Below, piece by piece: positions 9,802 to 17,465 of a stretch of DNA of 64,000 nucleotides. The notes beneath the pieces are model-generated. The model was not told the origin of the DNA. It saw only the letters and a list, made by a program, of their open reading frames with translations, and made no database searches. Each line of letters starts with the position of its first letter. Position 1 is the first letter of the stretch. This DNA is from Thermodesulfobacteriota bacterium (GTDB lineage Bacteria > Desulfobacterota > Thermodesulfobacteria > Thermodesulfobacteriales > Thermodesulfobacteriaceae). The position numbers and the translations under genes were made by a program. The stretch lies in the NCBI GenBank assembly GCA_030550555.1, contig JAUQPD010000037.1, forward strand, positions 62,001 through 126,000, written 5' to 3'.

Positions 9802-10185
9802 ATGGAAATTCTTTTCATAGGTTACATTTCCGCAGGTTTTCCTTCACAGGTTGAAGAAAATCTTCTCGAAAGTATCAGCATGGAGGAGTGGCTTGTAAAA
9901 AATCCCTCCTCCACTTTTTTAGTCAAAGTTGCTGGTGAGTCTATGGTGGAGGCAGGAATTCTTCCTGGAGATTATGTGCTCGTTGATAGAGCTATACCAC
10001 CAAAGAATAACGACATAGTTGTGGTGAGAATCGAAGATGAATGGACAATGAAGTATTTCATTCGAGAGGGGGAGAGAATTATTTTGAAGCCAGCTCATCC
10101 CAAATATCCCACCCTTCATCTTCTTCCAGAAAAAGACATAGAAATCTTTGGAGTAGTGATTGCGGTAATCAGAAAGTATCGCTAA
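9802..10185 (+). CDS. umuD: UmuD-like S24 self-cleaving protease subunit of error-prone polymerase
   Basis: A 127-residue UmuD homologue: after RecA-stimulated self-cleavage it activates the UmuC polymerase. The likely cleavage site is A11-G12 (SAGFPSQVEENL), the nucleophile Ser47 (AGESMVEAG) and the general base Lys84 (TMKYF). The spacing (36 residues from cleavage site to Ser, 37 from Ser to Lys) equals that of E. coli UmuD, but the N-terminal arm is about 13 residues shorter. umuC follows after 9 bases. No good ribosome site is seen and no LexA-box palindrome stands in the 21-base gap after ahcY, so it may be cotranscribed with metK-ahcY or use a promoter inside ahcY. Confidence 0.88.
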   Translation: MEILFIGYISAGFPSQVEENLLESISMEEWLVKNPSSTFLVKVAGESMVEAGILPGDYVLVDRAIPPKNNDIVVVRIEDEWTMKYFIREGERIILKPAHPKYPTLHLLPEKDIEIFGVVIAVIRKYR

Positions 10186-10194
10186 AATAGAGTT

Positions 10195-11460
10195 ATGGCC
10201 TATCCTTTGAACATATATGGATTTCCTCAGGCTATTCTTCATCTCGATGCTAATGCCTTCTTTGCCTCTGTAGAGCAGGCTACAAATCCCCATCTAAAAG
10301 GGAAGCCTGTTGTGGTGGGGAAAGAGCGAGGTATTGTTACTGCGGTAAGCTATGAAGGTAAGGCCTTGGGGATTAAGAGGGGTATGACTATTGTTGAGGT
10401 TCAGAGAAAATTTCCCGAGGCCATCGTACTGGAATCGGACTACGAAAAATATTCTCTATTCTCTATGAGAATGTTTGAGATCTTGAGAAGATTACTTCCA
10501 GTGGTTGAGGAATACTCAATTGATGAAGCCTTCGCAGACCTCACAGGAATGCGAAGATATCTTCATAAGAGCTATGAGGAGATAGGAAATAGTGTTAAGG
10601 AAGCTATTAAAGCAGAACTGGGAATAACTGTGTCAATCGGAATAAGTCTAACTAAGGTCCTTGCTAAGATAGCCTCTGATTACCAAAAACCCGATGGGTT
10701 AACTCTAATTTCTGGAAGAGAAATTCATCATTATCTTAAGGAGTTACCCATTGAAGAAGTCTGGGGTATAGGTCCTCAGACATCAGCTCTTTGTCACAAA
10801 CTAGGGATCCACACTGCCTTAGAGTTTGCTTCTGCGCCAGAGGCTTTCATTAAAAAACACTTTAACAAACCCATCTATGAGATCTGGCTTGAACTGAGAG
10901 GAATACCTGTATTTCCTGTAATTAATTCTCATCGAGAGACCTATAAAAGTATTAGTAAGGCCCTTTCTTTTAAGCCAACAGAGGATCGAGACTTTCTTCT
11001 TGCACAACTTTCCTTTAATTTGGAGAGAGCATGTCTTAAGGCAAGGGCCTATGGTCTTTATGCCCAGAGGGTTATAGTCTTTTTGAAGGATGAAGAATTT
11101 ATTGTCCACGGAGAGGAGATCCTGCTCCCCTACCCCTCTGCATATCCTCAAGAGATTTTGCCTTATCTCACAAGGACCTTTCAGAGCCTTGCTGGCAGAA
11201 GAAGTAGGTTTCGCCAGGTAGGAGTAGTCTTAACGGACTTCACTCATCAGAGAAAGATTCAACAGAATCTCTTCGGGAGACCTATTTCTCTTGAAAGAGC
11301 TAAAAAAGTACCTGTCCTCTATGAGGCTATAGACAAGATAAATTATAAATATGGCAGAACAACTTTAGTGCATGGGGTTTCTCTTCCCGTAACAAAGGAA
11401 AGACCTCTCAAAAAAGGTTCTTCTCTTAGGATTCCCCTCTTAAAGGTGACTCTCGAGTAA
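10195..11460 (+). CDS. umuC: Y-family DNA polymerase V catalytic subunit UmuC
   Basis: A 421-residue translesion polymerase acting with the adjacent UmuD. Catalytic acidic residues are visible at Asp18 (HLDANAFFASVEQ) and at Asp110-Glu111 (EYSIDEAFADL). The helix-hairpin-helix region VWGIGPQTS follows at about 186-194, then the little-finger domain. The C-terminal half has the UmuC-type basic tail (FGRPISLERAKKV). The start is ATG 9 bases after umuD. It looks complete and intact. Expected to contribute to damage-induced mutagenesis. Confidence 0.93.
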   Translation: MAYPLNIYGFPQAILHLDANAFFASVEQATNPHLKGKPVVVGKERGIVTAVSYEGKALGIKRGMTIVEVQRKFPEAIVLESDYEKYSLFSMRMFEILRRLLPVVEEYSIDEAFADLTGMRRYLHKSYEEIGNSVKEAIKAELGITVSIGISLTKVLAKIASDYQKPDGLTLISGREIHHYLKELPIEEVWGIGPQTSALCHKLGIHTALEFASAPEAFIKKHFNKPIYEIWLELRGIPVFPVINSHRETYKSISKALSFKPTEDRDFLLAQLSFNLERACLKARAYGLYAQRVIVFLKDEEFIVHGEEILLPYPSAYPQEILPYLTRTFQSLAGRRSRFRQVGVVLTDFTHQRKIQQNLFGRPISLERAKKVPVLYEAIDKINYKYGRTTLVHGVSLPVTKERPLKKGSSLRIPLLKVTLE

Positions 11461-11470
11461 AGTTTCTCTA

Positions 11471-11995
11471 ATGGCTATAAAGCTGGTTGGTGAGGAGATC
11501 CTTTCCAAATGGAGAAAGAATAGACTAGGAAGTAGATTTCCTATAGTTTTGGTGCTTGATAACTTGAGGAGTGCCTATAATGTTGGCTCTATCTTTAGAA
11601 CCGCTGAGTGTGCCTACATAGCAGGACTGATTCTATGTGGAATAACTGCAAGACCTCCTCATCCAGGAATAGAAAAGACTGCTCTAGGTACGACTTCTCT
11701 GATTCCTTGGGAATACAGAGAGGAAACAACAACCGCTGTGCTCGATCTTAAAAATATGGGATATAAAATTGTTTCCCTTGAGTTGACTGATAAGAGTGTG
11801 CCTATTCAGAGCTTAAGAAGAGAGGATTTTCCTCTTGCCTTGGTGATTGGCAATGAGGTCACAGGAGTGTCTCAAGAGATCTTGGACATTTCAGACGTGA
11901 TAGCAGAAATTCCTCTCTACGGAGAGAAGGAGTCTCTCAATGTTGCTGTTGCAGTCGGCGTTGCTCTATTCTTACTTCTCGAAAAACTGGTATAG
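11471..11995 (+). CDS. SpoU/TrmH-family RNA 2'-O-methyltransferase
   Basis: A 174-residue SPOUT (alpha/beta-knot) methyltransferase that uses SAM to methylate RNA ribose. All three SpoU motifs are present: motif 1 NLRSAYNVGSIFRTAE (about 31-46), motif 2 LALVIGNEVTGVSQE (about 122-136) and motif 3 IPLYGEKESLNVAVAVG (about 150-166). It lacks the N-terminal substrate-binding domain of RlmB, so the RNA target is unknown. It begins 11 bases after umuC and is likely cotranscribed with it. Confidence 0.88.
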   Translation: MAIKLVGEEILSKWRKNRLGSRFPIVLVLDNLRSAYNVGSIFRTAECAYIAGLILCGITARPPHPGIEKTALGTTSLIPWEYREETTTAVLDLKNMGYKIVSLELTDKSVPIQSLRREDFPLALVIGNEVTGVSQEILDISDVIAEIPLYGEKESLNVAVAVGVALFLLLEKLV

Positions 11996-12004
11996 CAGAT
12001 AAAG

Positions 12005-12403
12005 ATGGAGAAATTACTTGCCTTCGTTATTATTGGGATAATTTTCCGAATGAATCGGGCAGGTATAACGATGGTGTCTGTAAGTCTACTTTTACCCTTG
12101 GGAGTATTAGATTTTGAGACTGCTTGGCTTGCAATCGATGGAAAGACCTTTTAACACCAATGTTTGCGGTAAACACCGGGAGTATGGTAACTCCCACAGG
12201 AAACTCTCAGAATATGGTTATTGCAAGCCTCTCTGGATTAAAACCTTGTAAAGCTAACTGAGACTCCTCAAGGGCTACTATTCTCCTCGGTTATTCTCTC
12301 TCTTACGATATCCAATGTTTCTGCGGTCCTCATTCTTTCAGATTCTCGACTTGTGTTTGATTTAAAGAGCCTTTCTTCTTATTTTAAGTTAAGAAATTTG
12401 TGA
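12005..12403 (+). pseudogene. Remnant of an ArsB/CitM/YbiR-type anion transporter
   Basis: This 400-base stretch holds fragments of one membrane transporter spread over two frames. An ATG at 12005 opens 49 codons ending LDFETAWLAIDGKTF then TAA at 12152, like the first helices of ion-transporter superfamily (ArsB/SLC13) proteins. A second frame carries TGNSQNMVIASLSG (12172-12260), the hallmark GNPQN motif after the N-terminal repeat. The first frame resumes with TISNVSAVLILS, the SNVPAVLLL motif of the C-terminal repeat, and ends at 12403, overlapping the queE 3' end. Large parts between the motifs are missing, so it is a decayed gene, not just a frameshift. The former substrate is unknown. 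Confidence 0.7.
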
Positions 12404-13014
12404 AGTTGAATTTGAAGGCGTAGAGCTTTCCTGCTATTAAGAATCCATTTGGCAAGTACAGTTGGATCCAGAAAGGGATATGCAGGAGAGAGATAACAGG
12501 GATTTTGATAGAGTTTTTTTTCTTCTATAATTCTTAGGGTCCACTGAAAGTCCTCTTCATTTGCAATAACAAATTTCAATACATCTTGTGGTTTCAAATA
12601 TTGAAGATTCTCCCATCTTTGAAATTGGGTCATCCCTGAAGAGGGAGTCTTTATATCCATAACAGTTATGACTCCATTGGGCACTCTACTTATATCTAAA
12701 CTACCATTGGTCTCAAGGACTACTACTGCCCCTTCAGAGACCAATTGTTCCATTAGCGGAATGCTCTCTTCATGTAAAAGAGGTTCTCCACCAGTGATTG
12801 CTACATAGGGTATTTCAGGATAATTCTTTTTCCAATACCTAATGACTTCTTCAGCTTCCATAGCTACATAGGCACTTCCTGTCCTTGCATAGAGGGTGTC
12901 ACACCACCTGCAGGAGAGATTACAACCGAAGAATCTGATAAAGAATGTGGGATATCCCATGAGAGGACCTTCTCCTTGTAGGGAAAAGAAGGTTTCAGCA
13001 AGCTTTAATTTCAC
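12379..13014 (-). CDS. queE: 7-carboxy-7-deazaguanine synthase (radical SAM)
   Basis: Converts 6-carboxytetrahydropterin to 7-carboxy-7-deazaguanine in queuosine precursor synthesis. The 211-residue protein has the radical SAM cluster ligands C31-x3-C35-x2-C38 (GCNLSCRWCDT), the substrate motif FSLQGEGPLMG, and the GGEP SAM-binding motif (about 95-98). Its start overlaps the queD stop by 4 bases, so the two consecutive pathway enzymes are translationally coupled. queC and queF are not in the window. Its 3' end overlaps the transporter remnant on the other strand. Confidence 0.93.
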   Translation of the reverse strand: MKLKLAETFFSLQGEGPLMGYPTFFIRFFGCNLSCRWCDTLYARTGSAYVAMEAEEVIRYWKKNYPEIPYVAITGGEPLLHEESIPLMEQLVSEGAVVVLETNGSLDISRVPNGVITVMDIKTPSSGMTQFQRWENLQYLKPQDVLKFVIANEEDFQWTLRIIEEKKLYQNPCYLSPAYPFLDPTVLAKWILNSRKALRLQIQLHKFLNLK

Positions 13015-13394
13015 TCTTCAAGATAGCTCGCAGAGGCCTTCTCTGTCTCGTAGACAGTAACTTCCTTTACACGGATGTTCCTGTAGGGAGAGAGTTTTTC
13101 TTTAACCCGGTGGAAAATGTACTTTGCGATGTTTTCAGAGGAAGGATTATTAACTTGGAAGAAAGACAACTCATTTATTAGACGGTGATCTAGCTCTGAG
13201 AGAACATCTTTTAGAATTTTTTTGAGATCCTTAAAGTCAATGAGGATATCAATATCGTTTAGGGTCTCACCTTCAACGATGAGTTCAACTTTCCAATTGT
13301 GTCCATGCAGATTTTCACAGGCCCCTTGGTAGTTCCTTAAGTAATGGGCTGATGAGAAATGATCTTGAACTTTTAATCGAAATAAATGAGGCAT
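13011..13394 (-). CDS. queD: 6-carboxytetrahydropterin synthase
   Basis: Makes 6-carboxy-5,6,7,8-tetrahydropterin from dihydroneopterin triphosphate, the step before QueE. The 127-residue length fits the family. The zinc ligands are His17 (FSSAHYL) and His30/His32 (LHGHNW), and the catalytic cysteine is Cys26 (GACENLHGH). A second-subunit acidic/His pair appears in LDHRLINEL, and the conserved Glu in VYETEKASASY. It begins 29 bases downstream of tRNA-Cys on the same strand and may be transcribed with the tRNAs. Confidence 0.93.
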   Translation of the reverse strand: MPHLFRLKVQDHFSSAHYLRNYQGACENLHGHNWKVELIVEGETLNDIDILIDFKDLKKILKDVLSELDHRLINELSFFQVNNPSSENIAKYIFHRVKEKLSPYRNIRVKEVTVYETEKASASYLEE

Positions 13395-13422
13395 TTTGAA
13401 ATTAAGTTAGTTATAAACTTTA

Positions 13423-13494
13423 AGGCGGCGCGGGGATTCGAACCCCGGATTCACGGCTTTGCAGGCCGTCGCCTTACCGCTTGGCTACGCCGCC
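13423..13494 (-). tRNA. tRNA-Cys (GCA)
   Basis: Read on the minus strand, a 72-nt cloverleaf starts GGCGGCGTAGCC. Its 7-bp acceptor stem pairs with CGCCGCC and the discriminator is U, the known cysteine identity base. The anticodon loop CTGCAAA gives anticodon GCA, and the T arm holds GGTTCGAATCC. The CCA end is not encoded. It lies 11 bases after tRNA-Met in the same orientation. Confidence 0.95.
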
Positions 13495-13502
13495 TCTATT
13501 AT

Positions 13503-13579
13503 TGGTGGCGACGGAGGGACTCGAACCCCCAACCCTGTGGATATGAGCCACATGCTCTAACCAGTTGAGCTACGTCGCC
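13503..13579 (-). tRNA. tRNA-Met (CAU), probably elongator
   Basis: Minus-strand cloverleaf of 74 nt plus an encoded CCA (13503-13505). The acceptor stem GGCGACG pairs with CGTCGCC, followed by discriminator A. The D arm AGCTCAACTGGTTAGAGC and anticodon loop CTCATAT give CAU. A paired first position (G1-C72) rules out the usual bacterial initiator tRNA. Elongator Met is favoured over tRNA-Ile(CAU) by similarity of the acceptor and D arm to elongator tRNA-Met. Confidence 0.92.
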
Positions 13580-13604
13580 ACCATTTCAGTATATTTGATT
13601 ATAA

Positions 13605-13632
13605 ATTAAAACACAACTATCCTACTTGTCAA
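13605..13632 (-). promoter_or_regulatory. Promoter of the tRNA-Met/tRNA-Cys unit
   Basis: On the minus strand a perfect TTGACA (13632-13627), a 16-nt spacer and TTTAAT (13610-13605, 5 of 6 to TATAAT) stand 26 bases before tRNA-Met. This is the strongest consensus promoter near these genes and may also serve queD-queE. Confidence 0.6.
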
Positions 13633-13665
13633 GGGTTTTTGCGCTAAGAACCTTGAACAAAAAAC

Positions 13666-14391
13666 CTACTTTCCAACAGTTGCCAAGTATATTGTCTTTT
13701 CTTCAACCCCGTCAAGTCCAAGTAACTCATCTAAATCTTCATCCAAGAAGGCTCCAACTGGACAGGCCTTTAGATTTAGAGCAACACTTGCAAGTAAAAG
13801 ATTCTGGCAGATATGCGCAACATCCATAAAAATGTATCTAAGACCTCGTTCTCCATACTTTGCCATTGTGCGTCTAAGAACTGCACTCCATATAAAGACC
13901 AAGCTTGCGGTCTCAAAAAAGGCCTGGCCAAGGGCTATTTCTCTTAGGATTTTTCCAAAATTACCCTCAAGTATCTTTTCAAGGCTAAAACTTCTAACTT
14001 CAAGATGGTAAATGCCAGGTGTTAAATCTCTACTATAATTGACAGCTAAATAGGTCTCAATTGGATAGAGTGCTCCAGCAGAGGGAGCTGTTCTCAATAA
14101 ATAGTGTCCAACGCGAGCAGTTACTCCCTGAATCGCAAAGCAGAGAAAAGCTATCTCTCGAAGACTTATAAAATACCTTTTGTAATTTCGCTCACTCCTT
14201 CTCTTAGTAAGAATAGAAAAGAGCCCTTCAGTTTGAGGAAATTCCTCAAGGGGAAGGGGTATCTTTTCCGCCATTGGATATGCCTTGTATGGAAAAGTAG
14301 GTTCCAATTTGATCTCCCTTTTTCCAAGGTTTTCCCAGGAAAGATTGGTCTCCTTGAGAAAGTGAAAACTAAGGGTTTCTTTTATACTCAC
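13666..14391 (-). CDS. SagB/ThcOx-family nitroreductase-like dehydrogenase
   Basis: A 241-residue FMN-dependent nitroreductase-fold protein of the SagB/ThcOx group. Visible family features are KRRSERNYKR (about 63-72), RTAPSAGALYPIETYLAV (about 99-116), and YGERGLRYIFMDVAHICQN followed by CPVGAF (about 178-212). Classic SagB oxidises azolines in thiazole/oxazole-modified peptides, but no cyclodehydratase or precursor peptide gene is nearby. This is therefore likely one of the many free-standing relatives of unknown substrate. Its start overlaps the 3' end of the pcnB-like gene by 23 bases, pointing to cotranscription. Confidence 0.8.
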   Translation of the reverse strand: MSIKETLSFHFLKETNLSWENLGKREIKLEPTFPYKAYPMAEKIPLPLEEFPQTEGLFSILTKRRSERNYKRYFISLREIAFLCFAIQGVTARVGHYLLRTAPSAGALYPIETYLAVNYSRDLTPGIYHLEVRSFSLEKILEGNFGKILREIALGQAFFETASLVFIWSAVLRRTMAKYGERGLRYIFMDVAHICQNLLLASVALNLKACPVGAFLDEDLDELLGLDGVEEKTIYLATVGK

Positions 14392-15472
14392 TTGGTCCTC
14401 CCACCTTATTTTGTTTTAAAATCCTTCTTTGTAAAATCTCAATTAGAGGTAATAACTCAAAAAAGTAGAATTTTTTCTTAAATTTCTTTGGAATTTCTTT
14501 CTTTTTTAGGGTAAGGTATAAAAGTTTGTAAAGGTCTCTCAACATATCCATTGTTTTTTCAAAAAAGGGTCTATTAAAACGAAAGGTAAAAAAGAGCGAC
14601 CAAAAGAGCCTTAAGAGCTCATCACGCTCAAAGGGGGGCATTTCTTTGAGCTCTGAAGGATCATAGGGTTTACCAATTAGGGGAAGAAAGGCATAGGCAA
14701 AAAGAACGACCTTCTGTTCTGAACTAAAATCCTCTCTAGAGATGTATTTTAATAACTCTAAAAGAATTTTTTCTTGGAAAAGAGGATTCTTGATCAGTTC
14801 TTGAAAGAATGGATAAATTTCAAAGAGTAATCCACTTTCCTTGCAGAGTTTATACCATTCTAAAGTCCATGAACCTGTGATGTCCTTTAGAATTTCATCG
14901 CGCAGACGTTCCTTGGGAACAATTTTAATTAAACCTTTTTTGATTAAAAGGTCTTCCCAGGTTTTTGAGTCTATGTTGAAACCAGTTTTTGCAGTGTGTC
15001 TAATTACTCTTAACATCCTCACAGGGTCTCTTTCATAACGTTCAGCGGGCTTTCCTATAATTCTTATAATTCCCTTTTTGAGATCCTCAAGCCCACCAAC
15101 ATAGTCAATGATCTCATCCTCAAAGGGGTCATAGAAGAGAGCATTAATGGTTAAATCTCTTCTTTTAGCATCCTCTTTCGGAGTTCCATAGTTGTCCTTA
15201 TTTTTAGTATCCTCTTCTTCCCTTCCCCTAAATGTAGAGACTTCAACGAAAAAATTTTTGGTAATATAGATATGAACAATGGGGAAACGCCTTCCTATTA
15301 GACGAGAATTCGGAAAAAGTGTTAAAAGTTCTTCAGGTCTAGCATCTGTAACTATATCAAAGTCCTTAGGAATTAAGCCTAAGAGAAGATCCCTTACGCA
15401 CCCTCCAACTAGATAGGCTTTGTATCCTCCGGTTCTGAGGAATTTTATTATTTTTTTAACCGATCGGGGAAT
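14369..15472 (-). CDS. Poly(A) polymerase / tRNA nucleotidyltransferase family protein (PcnB-like)
   Basis: A class II nucleotidyltransferase that adds nucleotides to RNA 3' ends. The catalytic core shows YLVGGCVRDLLLG, the metal-binding PKDFDIVTDA, the RRDLTINALFYDP motif, then DPVRMLRVIR. The C-terminal region is long and basic, like PcnB poly(A) polymerases, but family boundaries with CCA-adding enzymes are blurred. The only in-frame ATG (15631) would need a 176-base overlap with mnmG and a non-conserved N-terminus. Homology begins at IPRSVKKIIKF, so I set the start at the ATT codon 15470-15472, just after GAGGGAG. A CTG at 15484 is the alternative. Either start would be unusual and coupled to mnmG, whose stop lies 14 bases inside. 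Confidence 0.8.
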   Translation of the reverse strand: MPRSVKKIIKFLRTGGYKAYLVGGCVRDLLLGLIPKDFDIVTDARPEELLTLFPNSRLIGRRFPIVHIYITKNFFVEVSTFRGREEEDTKNKDNYGTPKEDAKRRDLTINALFYDPFEDEIIDYVGGLEDLKKGIIRIIGKPAERYERDPVRMLRVIRHTAKTGFNIDSKTWEDLLIKKGLIKIVPKERLRDEILKDITGSWTLEWYKLCKESGLLFEIYPFFQELIKNPLFQEKILLELLKYISREDFSSEQKVVLFAYAFLPLIGKPYDPSELKEMPPFERDELLRLFWSLFFTFRFNRPFFEKTMDMLRDLYKLLYLTLKKKEIPKKFKKKFYFFELLPLIEILQRRILKQNKVGGPSEYKRNP

Positions 15473-17366
15473 CTTCTCCCTCAGACCTGTTGCCTCTTTT
15501 CTTGAGATAGATTTGGATAGCTGAGATGGCCGAGGGAGTAACTCCCGGGATTCTAAGGGCTTGTCCAATAGATTGGGGTCTAATCCTTGTAAGTTTTTCG
15601 CGGATTTCATTGGATAGTCCTGGGATTTCATAGTAATCTAAATCCTCTGGCAGTTTCATTGTTTCCCATTTCTTAAATCTTTCAATTTCACGCTCCTGTC
15701 GTTCAATATACCCACTGTATTTTACTTCTGTTTCAACTTCTTCAAGCACATCTTCAGGAAATTTCCGCAATTCTTCAATCAAATCCACCACTTTTCGCCA
15801 TTCAAGTTCTGGTCTCTTTAGTATGTCTATCAATCTTTGAGTTTCTCTTATTGGGGTTAGTCCTTCCCTCTCAAGGAAAGGATTAATAAAACTGGGAGTT
15901 ACCTTTAACTCCTTAATAAGTCGGAACAATTCTTCTATCTTTGTCTTTCTATTCACAAAGATTTCCCAGCGCTCATCATCTACTAGTCCTAGTTTTCTTC
16001 CAAGCTCTGTTAGACGAAGATCCGCGTTATCCTCTCTTAGAATCAGTCTATATTCTGCCCGTGAGGTAAACATACGATAGGGCTCATCTGTTCCCTTTGT
16101 CACGAGGTCATCAATGAGTACACCAATATAGGCTTGAGATCTATCAAGTATAAATGGTTCCATCTCTTTTGCCTTTAGACCAGCATTTATCCCAGCTATA
16201 AGTCCCTGAGCTCCTGCCTCTTCATAGCCAGTAGTGCCGTTAATTTGGCCTGCAAGAAAAAGACCTTCAATTAGCCTTGTTTCCAGCGTATGTTTCAGCT
16301 GATCTGGATAAACAAAGTCATATTCTATTCCATAGCCAGGCCTCAAAATCACTGCCTTCTCTAATCCAGGAATACTCCTCACCATTTCAATCTGAACATC
16401 TAATGGAAGACTGTTACTAATTCCATTGGGATAAACCTCTACAGTATCCAATCCTTCTGGTTCAAGGAAAATCTGATGACGTTCTCTATCAGGGAAACGA
16501 AAAATTTTATCTTCTATAGAGGGACAATATCTGACGCCTCTTGCCTTGATTTTACCTGTGAATAGAGGAGATCTGTCAAGAGCTTTACGAATTATTTCAT
16601 GGGTTTCAGGAGTTGTATAGGTAACAAAACAGGGGACCTGAGGAAGGGGTGGTCTTTTGCCTCGGTTTTTAAAAGAAAATAGAGGAACAGGATAATCTCC
16701 CCATTGGATTTCACATTTACTGTAATCTATGGTCCTTCCATCTAATCTTGGACATGTTCCTGTCTTAAATCTTCCGATGTTAAACCCCAACTCCTTTAAG
16801 TTTTCTGCAAGTCTATTTGATGGGGGGTCGCCAAGTCTTCCCGCTGGGAAAGATTCTAGTCCTATGTGAATCAGGCCATGCAAAAAGGTGCCAGTTGCGA
16901 TAACAACTGCTTTGGCACCATATTCTTCACCAGTCCTGGTGCGGACTCCGATAATTCTTTTGTCCTTTACAAGAAGGGCAGATACAGAGGCCTGCCTGAG
17001 ATAGAGATTTGGCTCTCTCTCAAGAACCCTTTTCATACGCTCTTGATAGCGGAATCTATCAGCTTGGGCACGAGTAGCCCTTACCGCAGGCCCTTTGCGA
17101 GTATTCAATCTCCTAAATTGAATTCCCGTCTCATCTATTGCCAGAGCCATCTCACCGCCAAGGGCATCTATCTCCTTAACGAGATGACCCTTCCCTATCC
17201 CACCAATTGACGGATTACAACTCATGGCTCCAATTCTTTCAAGATTAATGGTTAGGACAAGGGTTTTACAGCCCAATCTGGCAGATGCAAGAGAGGCTTC
17301 TATGCCAGCATGCCCCGCACCAATCACAATTACATCAAAAGTTTCAAGAAATTTTCCAATTGTCAT
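15456..17366 (-). CDS. mnmG: tRNA uridine-5-carboxymethylaminomethyl modification enzyme MnmG
   Basis: FAD-dependent enzyme that with MnmE modifies the wobble uridine (position 34) of certain tRNAs. The 636-residue length is normal. The N-terminal FAD fold is VIGAGHAGIEASLASARLG (about 14-32), followed by the typical MSCNPSIGGIGKGHLV. RFKTGTCPRLDGRTID carries the conserved cysteine. The FAD C-loop GTTGYEEAGAQGL is clear, and the helical C-terminal domain ends RIPGVTPSAISAIQIYL. mnmE is not in the window. It lies between hcp upstream and the pcnB-like gene, which it overlaps. Confidence 0.97.
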   Translation of the reverse strand: MTIGKFLETFDVIVIGAGHAGIEASLASARLGCKTLVLTINLERIGAMSCNPSIGGIGKGHLVKEIDALGGEMALAIDETGIQFRRLNTRKGPAVRATRAQADRFRYQERMKRVLEREPNLYLRQASVSALLVKDKRIIGVRTRTGEEYGAKAVVIATGTFLHGLIHIGLESFPAGRLGDPPSNRLAENLKELGFNIGRFKTGTCPRLDGRTIDYSKCEIQWGDYPVPLFSFKNRGKRPPLPQVPCFVTYTTPETHEIIRKALDRSPLFTGKIKARGVRYCPSIEDKIFRFPDRERHQIFLEPEGLDTVEVYPNGISNSLPLDVQIEMVRSIPGLEKAVILRPGYGIEYDFVYPDQLKHTLETRLIEGLFLAGQINGTTGYEEAGAQGLIAGINAGLKAKEMEPFILDRSQAYIGVLIDDLVTKGTDEPYRMFTSRAEYRLILREDNADLRLTELGRKLGLVDDERWEIFVNRKTKIEELFRLIKELKVTPSFINPFLEREGLTPIRETQRLIDILKRPELEWRKVVDLIEELRKFPEDVLEEVETEVKYSGYIERQEREIERFKKWETMKLPEDLDYYEIPGLSNEIREKLTRIRPQSIGQALRIPGVTPSAISAIQIYLKKRGNRSEGEDSPIG

Positions 17367-17418
17367 ATCTAAGGATAATATACCTCAATATTTGAACCTT
17401 TCCAAGAAAATACTTCTA

Positions 17419-17443
17419 TGCCCCTGAGATCGCCCCAGGGGCA
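17419..17443 (-). terminator. Hairpin downstream of hcp
   Basis: An 8-bp perfect stem (TGCCCCTG 17419-17426 with CAGGGGCA 17436-17443) and a 9-nt loop lie between the hcp stop and mnmG. On the minus strand no U tract follows directly, only an AT-rich stretch, so it may be a weak terminator or mRNA-stabilising structure. Confidence 0.5.
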
Positions 17444-17465
17444 AAAACAGTTTATCCCAAAATCG

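Noticed and set aside
13386..13568. Plus-strand ORF of 60 codons
   Set aside because: It is the complement of tRNA-Cys and tRNA-Met; such arginine/tryptophan-rich tRNA-derived ORFs are spurious.
13627..13660. TCAAGG/CCTTGA repeat after the SagB-like gene as a terminator
   Set aside because: The stem has a bulge, no U tract follows on the minus strand, and it overlaps the consensus tRNA promoter.
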